Assembly: GCA_009767595.1 (NCBI GenBank)
Contig: VSDK01014227.1
Coordinates: 32,338 to 96,337 of the forward strand
Direction of reading: 5' to 3'
From: Symbiodinium kawagutii
Taxonomy: Eukaryota; Sar; Dinophyceae; Suessiales; Symbiodiniaceae
DNA: 64,000 nt
The position numbers and the translations under genes were made by a program. Position 1 is the first letter of the stretch, and the number at the start of each line of letters is the position of its first letter. Shown piece by piece: positions 57,864-64,000 of the stretch. The notes under the pieces were generated by a model. The model was not told the origin of the DNA, did not search any database, and saw only the letters and a list, made by a program, of their open reading frames with translations.

Positions 57864-58440
57864 GTTCTTCGACCTTTGGAAGCTCCACTCCTTGTTGATG
57901 AGCTGACCCCACTGGCAGAGCCTTTGGAAGAGCCTTTGGAGGAGGACACAACCGCTCAAGCGCATCTAAAAAGAAATGCTTGGCTGAGACTTGCTGCACT
58001 GTCCTTCCACAATTTGGCAGTTTTTCTTTGTGGCAGGACAGTGACTTGGAGACTCCAGACCGAGATGTCAATGTCAAGGCCCACCTGGCCAGGCAAGGTT
58101 TCACTGGCGCGGTCAAGTGGTTCTGCTCATTTGTGTGTTTTTGCTTTGTACACTTTAGATTGTTGGCACTCATTGTGTGGTGACGTGGGAATTTGGTAGG
58201 CGAAGAAAGCATTTGGAAGCGCAGCTTTTTGCAACCGGGCGACGTCGCAGCAAAGCCGATGGGCGGTCAAAGCATGTCAAGGCCAGGCAAAACGCAGAGG
58301 ATGAATGGATCCATCGATTCCTTTTGAGCTCAAGTCAGTTTATTCCCGTCAGTTCTTTGTTTTTGGAGGCAGAGCCAGTGCCACTCAAGAAGGAGATGAA
58401 GCGGGAAGAGACTGTCTCAGTGGTGCTCCAGAAGTTTAAT
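57864..58440 (+). CDS. further exons of the acidic-repeat gene (tentative)
   Basis: The stretch 57864-57970 (TTGGAG|GTTCTT entry) reads VLRPLEAPLLVDELTPLAEP then LEEPLEEDTTAQAHLKR. About 58040-58107 reads DLETPDRDVNVKAHLARQ. About 58196-58278 is basic (RRRKHLEAQLF then GRRRSKADGRSK). About 58371-58427 reads AEPVPLKKEMKREETVSVV. Charged, low-complexity composition fits the upstream acidic exons. Frames and boundaries are approximate, and the minus strand is also open here (Ser-rich). Confidence 0.35.
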
Positions 58441-58489
58441 TCCTCTACATTTGCACTGTCCCAGCCTTTCATGAATTGACGCATGGCTG

Positions 58490-60304
58490 CCTGTTAAACC
58501 AAAACCCATGAAACTTCTGGAGAGTGTACCAAACTCAGCGTCTTATGAAGTTGCTCAAGGCTGCTGAGCTTGCATTCGCAAGAAGCGAACTTTCGCAAGG
58601 CAGGTGACTGTCAGGGTTTGACTTTTGACTTGATTCTTCGTGGACTTTTGTTGATGTTCCGTGGTCATCAGAGACTATAACAGTTGAGAGTAATTACGAT
58701 GTCATCATCTCCTTTTGGTCCAACTTTTACCAGCTATTGAAGCTATTGCTTCTTCTGTAGGCGCTTTCGCAGCCGCAATCTCAGTTTTGCGCAGTTTCCA
58801 TTGCAGTTTTCCAAGAGCAACAACTGAGGATGGTCAAGAGCCTGAAGCTTCAACTTTGTTTGGCGGTTCTCCAGGGAAGAGTTTATTGAAGCGTCGCCGG
58901 AAAGGCACGAAGCTATACCTCCAATGTGGACAACAGCATGGAAATGAAATGAGATGAAAAGAAGTGAACGTGCACAATAGTAGAAGATAATAAAAGGGTT
59001 GACAGGTGGCAATCTATTTGTGATTTGTGGCAGAGGCCAAGCTGAAGACGATGGAAGGTGTGAATCTGAAAGCCCTGCTAAAAGAGGCTCCTTCGCCCGC
59101 TATAGAACCTTGTTGGAGGGAGCTGCATTGCACCGAAATGTCGACATGGAGCCGTGGGAACTGGCCATCCTACAGACCGAGTTTAGCATAATTCATTGTA
59201 ATGGTATAATAATCATGTCTAATCAGCGATCCGCTTGGAATGAAAGAGTCTTTTGAGTGCTGCATTTGGGATTAATGTCTACCCCTTGTTTGATTAATCC
59301 TACCTTGACATTAAGTTGATTGAAGTTGATTGAAGTTGTGTCCCTTCAATGAAGCCTTCCCTTCTCATGGAAGCTTCCAGGCCGAGTGATGAGTGGCTTA
59401 CCGAGAACGGATCTTCTGCGTATGGCAGGTAGCTTGGAGCTGGAGCCTTAGCCAGAGGACGTTCGATGGGCCGCCACAAGTGACGAAAGATGATGCCTTA
59501 CTAGACAGGGAGAGGCACGATACTAACCCCCCATTTTTTACTTGTCTCAGTGATGTCGCCGCTCATAGGCGTCGGTACCTTTGCAGCGGCTCATTGGCAG
59601 TGACTGCGTAGGCAAAGAGACGAACACCCTGACTCAATCAAGTTCTCACTGCATTCAGGATATCATGAGGCCATCTTCACTGCTTCTAAATTTTTCGAAA
59701 CTCAACACAGAGGAGGTTCTTGACGTTTGATCAACACATCGCAGGTCTGTGCCTGAAGCAGCGTGTTTCACCATGGGAGTGCGATGATTCGTGGGAGAAC
59801 CATCCCAATGGGTAGTGCAGCACAGCTGCGCTGTCAGGGGTGCTCTTAGAGCCACCCGAGCTTTGTGGGGACCTGCCAGGATTTTCCAGGTCTTCTATGG
59901 TCTTCTTTACAGCTCAGAAGGTGGACAGAGCAGACTCTGTGACTCTGTTGTTGTGAGTCGCATTTGGGTAGACTCGATTCTTGTTTTTTGGGCGTGATTT
60001 ATGTGATTTGGGAACGGATTGCCGTCCGCGCTGCAGAAGATGATAAAAGATGTGTCAATGTAGTGTCAGTTGACCGTGCGATACGGCATTGTCTGGTCTG
60101 ACGAGCATGTTGTTTTCACGCATTCATGAACAGAGGAGAGGTATTCTTCCATCCCAGCACGGCAGTACAGAGAGAGGTCTTTGGAAGGACATGATCAGTA
60201 CCCTGGTCTTGTTGGGTTTCCAAAGCATGTAGCAATTACACGACCAGGGAAAGGGCTGCTTTTCAATGACGACATCACAGCTGGCTCTGGCTCGAGTGTG
60301 CAAC
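58490..60304. other. spacer before CFAP299
   Basis: One candidate exon, about 59034-59113 (GGCAG|AGGCC entry; AKLKTMEGVNLKALLKEAPS), is plausible but unassigned. The rest shows no exon or repeat of note. Confidence 0.3.
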
Positions 60305-62800
60305 ATGGAGGATGATTATGCGCATCCATATGAGGCGACGGTGATGGCTGGTGATGGCTGGTGACTTTGTAAGTTGAGATTCTAAAAGGACCTCCAAGAA
60401 TTCTGGTCAGGACTCCATTGAGAAGTTCACCACCTATGAAGACTACTTAGACAGCCAGATCACACCACAGGACGCAGCTTGTGAGCCGCAAAAAGTGATG
60501 ACTGAGTCATGTAGAAGAGATGGAAACTGAGACTCCATATGATTCGGATGTTTTCCAAGTGCTCTTCTGATTAAAGTGCGGATTTGTTTTTGCGAATTAT
60601 TGTGCAATGGAAGAGCACTGCAATCTATCTTTTTGTGAGGACCGCTTCTACCTTGAAGAGGATGAGCTGGCCAGACAGCTCGTCGAAATTGGATGCAGGA
60701 AGGGGGAGGCCTGACAGACTTGGTGCTTTCTCAAGTCGTAGGGGACCCCCAAATCATCACGTAGTGAATCATTTGTAGCAATAAGCCATTGATACACTAA
60801 TGATATACCATGATTGTCATGGTCGAAGCGTGTCCAACTTCACTCCTTTGCAACTCAACTTGTGGACCAAGAGTGGAAGGTGCTGACTCGCGAAGATTTC
60901 GCGGCCAGAAGAGAAGCAGCTGAAAATGCCAAAAAGGCGTGGGTGCAAAAGGGTCACGACTTTCAATCATTCCATGTGTTTCCCTTGTGACGCTTTCCGC
61001 TGGTGGCACTTGCGGCAGCTTTTTGGGCTGTGACTAGGCTCGACTGCAGAATGCTCCGAAGGCCAGGGATTGCCGGAGCAAGGTCAGAATCTGCCGCTCG
61101 GATCCAGTTCTTCTGAGGTCTTGGCAAGTGCGCAGAAAAACCTGACGGACTTCCCAGTACTTCGTCATTTAGCAATGAGAGAGGAGCCAAGCCAACTGTA
61201 GATGCAGCGTCATCACTGGTAAGATTACGAAGTGTCTAGTTTATTTTCAATGCTTTACGTTGAATTTCTCTGAGTTCAATTTCAGAGTTGCAGGAATTGG
61301 TGCGCAGTGGTAAGCTCAGCACCATCATATTCATCAGGGACAAGAATCACCGTGGTCAGGACACAGAAGCCATGGCCACCGGCTGTGGTTGTCCAACAGT
61401 TGCTGCCTGTGGCCTCCAGGAGATCTCTGGCTACATAGACTATGGCCATCGTCTCAAAACGGAGAACTTTGAGCCGTGCGCCACGCGCACGGACCGATGA
61501 GTTCGGTCCAAAAAGAACAGTAACAGTTGTCCTGGCAAGCTTCGCAACCAGCCTTGCAACGAGCTTTGCAACAAGCCTTGACCCCCGCAGGTACTTTGAG
61601 CGGAAGAAGCGGCTCCTTCCCAAATCGCCAGAGCCTCAGCGCTTCGAAAGAGCTTTGGAAGTACAGAACTGTTGCGCATCAAGCCATGTAGGAGGGGTAT
61701 CAGTGTGCAGCCGGGCTTTTGGAGCAGCCGAGCTTATCCGACTGACGGTGCCTGTGCTGCCGAGGTCTGACTTGTCCTTCTACAACTGGGATACCCAGCA
61801 TTCGACCTCCAACGAGAGTCCGAACTTTCAAATCCTGCCAGACCACGAACAGGGTTTGCTCTTCAAGAACAAGAGAGATCGGAAGGCTGGGAAGCACCGA
61901 TTCAAAAGAAGGAATAACATGGAACGACAGATAAATGACTATGCATGCATATAATTGATGAATATTCATGATACTTAATAGGAATGACTTGGAAGAACAG
62001 ATGAATCGATGTAATTATGTGTACAGTGAATGATATTTGATGTGTGCATATGAAACTTCATATGTTTCCTACTGATGATATGACATGTTTATTTGATAAA
62101 TGATGATATGTTTTACAGGGTCAAAAGTTTCCAGCTCTTTCGGACCTGAGCACTGCAACAATGACGAATCGACTCGTCGTGAGGTGATCAGCGTGGACCC
62201 ACGGTCCGAGCCTGGAGACAACTCCAAGCGCTTGGAGGTTCCAACCACGGAATACATCCAGGCACGGAAAGCCGCCGAGTTTGGAATCACCATGCACTGT
62301 ATGGCTATGGGTCAAGCAGTTAACCAACCAATAATGGGGATAATAACCAACAATAGTAGGGAAACCAATGGTTAATGATGGACACTGTATGCACTTTTTT
62401 CATGCTTGATGATAGATGATAATAGGGGATAGCCACCAACAATATCCAACAATAATGGTTAAACAACTACAACATTTGGGTGTTTCTCAAGCCGGCCCCA
62501 AAGTTATGGTTGGCTTATTGATATTGGACGAGTTGATATTGGATGAGTTGGGGGTACCCTATTTTGAGAACCATTCATACAGAGAACGATATGTTTTTGT
62601 AGAATAGTTTTAATCACCATCATCATCACATTGTATATACGTTGATCATTTGTTTGAGATATTTGTATTATTCACATATTCTACATGCGGATATTTTTTT
62701 TACCTAATACAACTACCCTTAGTTTGTAGCCCACATTGGTCTATGTGCCGCACAGTGCCAGGTTGTGATCTTTGACCACATGACCAGAAAGAAGAGCTGA
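60305..62800 (+). CDS. CFAP299: cilia- and flagella-associated protein 299, complete 11-exon model
   Basis: The exons are 60305-60334, 60411-60470, 60640-60708, 60880-60936, 61118-61183, 61294-61359, 61420-61475, 61591-61626, 61765-61885, 62184-62261 and 62762-62800. They total 678 nt, 225 residues plus TGA, close to the length of animal CFAP299. Family landmarks in order are [112 protein letters not shown] and [11 protein letters not shown]. The frame closes exactly at every junction. The introns begin GC, GA, GC, GC, GA, GA, GT, GC, GC and GC, and every downstream exon begins with G. The protein is conserved in flagellated eukaryotes and tied to flagellum/sperm function. The start is the ATG at 60305, giving a short acidic N-terminus ([10 protein letters not shown]). 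Confidence 0.93.
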
Positions 62801-64000
62801 GAGAGCGATCGTCTTCGTATTGAAGCTACATGGCTTACACATCCTTAGACGACATGGGTTAAGCATTGGTTACATTGATCATACCGTAGCCATACCGTAG
62901 CTTGATCAAAAGCTTAGATTTGCGAATCACATGATGAAAAACAAGCTACATATTCGGAAAAAGTTGTTTTGAAACAAGACCAAAGGACCAAACTTCAACA
63001 GCGAGCTGTACATAGTTCTGTTGTGTCACCTTGTCTCACCGCCGCCCAGCGGCTCCTACGGTCAGATTGAATTCGAAAAAGGTGCAGGTCTGTTGCAGGT
63101 CTTCAGATTTTTAGCTCGCCACGTTTGCTTCGGCTTTCCAACAATTTCCGGATTGCCTCAACATAATTCGGGTTTAGTGATACAGATACAGGTTTCAATT
63201 TCGGTGATGAGGGACAAAGACATTGTAGATCTTGATTGCATTTTGGCATTCACAAGAAGGACACATGTAGCAGACGGATGGAAACAATTTGAAATAATTG
63301 CGAGGAGGCAAAGCATGAGTGCTGACGCACAACAAGAATCAAGGGGCAGAAAGCCGGTAGTAAAAGGGATCTTTTGCTCCCCTGCAGATTCTTTTAGGAA
63401 ACGAGAGCACACCTGGCCCGACAAAAATGCCTGTCCAGGAGCAAGAACCCCAAGCTCCACAGGAGGAAACGTAACGTGTAATATACATACATATATGTAT
63501 ATTGAACATACATGATATATATATATATATGGCATGCGGCCAAAAGTCATGGTCAAAGAATTTATATAAAACGACGTTAATGCCAATGTTCTTGCGTGCT
63601 TAACAAACTCGTTAAGTGGCGGGCCCCCAGCTAAATGCAGCAAAACACCAGCTAGGCGCTAGTGCAGCGCTAGCACCGCGCTAGCAAACTGATCTACTAG
63701 AAAAAAATGATTCAGTGATCAATTTTTCCAAAATGAAGTCGCGATTTCGCGCTAGCGTGGCGCTAGCACGGCGCTAGCAAAAGTTACATTTCTTGGTGTT
63801 CAGAGGACATCTCCTTAGATGACCATCCATGTTACAGCTTGTTGCATTTAGGAATTCAATCTTTAGCAACTTACATCCAAAGACAGTGACACCTCACCCT
63901 CAGACAAGTGAACAAATAGAGTGCAAAAGTCCCGCGGTAGTGTGTATTGCACCAAATGTTTACATGAAGTAGTTTTTCGCACAATTTTGCAGGGTCTCCG
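62801..64000. other. 3' flank of CFAP299 and possible start of next gene
   Basis: It contains CCGTAGCCAT at 62884-62893 (first 10 constant nt of the spliced leader), followed by a repeated ccgtag. An ATG at 63427 opens MPVQEQEPQAPQEE and runs into a GT donor at 63473-63474, preceded by a pyrimidine-rich acceptor (ccctgcag) at 63383-63390; this may be a first exon of an acidic protein. AT repeats lie near 63515-63530. Confidence 0.3.
63640..63781. repeat. cluster of GCGCTAGC palindromes
   Basis: The self-complementary 8-mer gcgctagc, or a one-base variant, occurs about seven times in 140 bp in two groups (about 63652-63684 and 63750-63780), with aaaa-rich sequence between. The two groups could pair with each other. 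Confidence 0.6.

Noticed and set aside
57155..57949. 264-codon minus-strand ORF
   Set aside because: It overlaps the supported + strand exon 57550-57732 and shows no family features; its Ser-rich start mirrors the Leu/Glu-rich + strand exon.
62884..62893. CCGTAGCCAT, matching the first constant bases of the spliced leader
   Set aside because: The match stops after 10 nt and is followed by a local ccgtag repeat; too short to call a relict leader.
1..64000. CRISPR arrays, tRNA, rRNA, bacterial operons
   Set aside because: No spaced direct-repeat array, no cloverleaf or rRNA-like sequence was recognised, and the exon structure is eukaryotic. A tRNA scan was not possible by eye over the whole window.

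Overview
This window looks like nuclear DNA of a dinoflagellate. Coding sequence is cut into very short exons (often 30-120 nt). Nearly every supported exon is entered at an AG|G boundary and left at GT, GC or GA in roughly comparable numbers, a donor usage known from dinoflagellates. All supported genes lie on the + strand over 64 kb, which fits the long one-way gene arrays of this group. Introns are rich in simple repeats. I cannot name the species; the moderate base composition would suit a Symbiodiniaceae/Suessiales relative, but that is inference. There is one assembly gap (51 Ns at 11781-11831).

Left part (1-8.4 kb) and 12-35 kb: exons of one or more very large, probably secreted, cysteine-rich and alanine-rich multidomain proteins. 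The clearest unit is a cassette of about 70 residues carrying a PCVWC motif. Three copies are split over four exons of fixed size and phase, and three variant copies have the first two parts fused. Other repeated exon types are a CEC exon, a YCxAQG exon, a PNI exon, DCWxPCG exons and fungal-type cellulose-binding (CBM1-like) segments. From about 22 to 35 kb alanine-rich helical exons dominate, with a mucin-like Thr/Ala/Pro exon and a final EF-hand. I cannot tell from sequence alone how many genes these exons form. An intron-free gene for a 749-residue multi-pass membrane protein (8745-10994) interrupts them, so at least two transcription units are likely.

Middle (37-47.5 kb): an almost intron-free PPR protein gene, probably for organelle RNA processing; a DEAD-box RNA helicase split into at least 14 exons, with every helicase motif recognisable; and an intron-free membrane-anchored protein with a tubby/LURP-one-like C-terminal half.

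Right part (48-64 kb): an uncharacterised set of exons; a family-GT32 (OCH1-like) glycosyltransferase gene; a gene with a tandemly duplicated acidic exon (55.7-57.7 kb); and a complete 11-exon CFAP299 gene (60305-62800), a flagellar protein that fits a flagellated protist. In CFAP299 nine of ten introns start with GC or GA. No rRNA, tRNA, CRISPR array or intact transposon was recognised.
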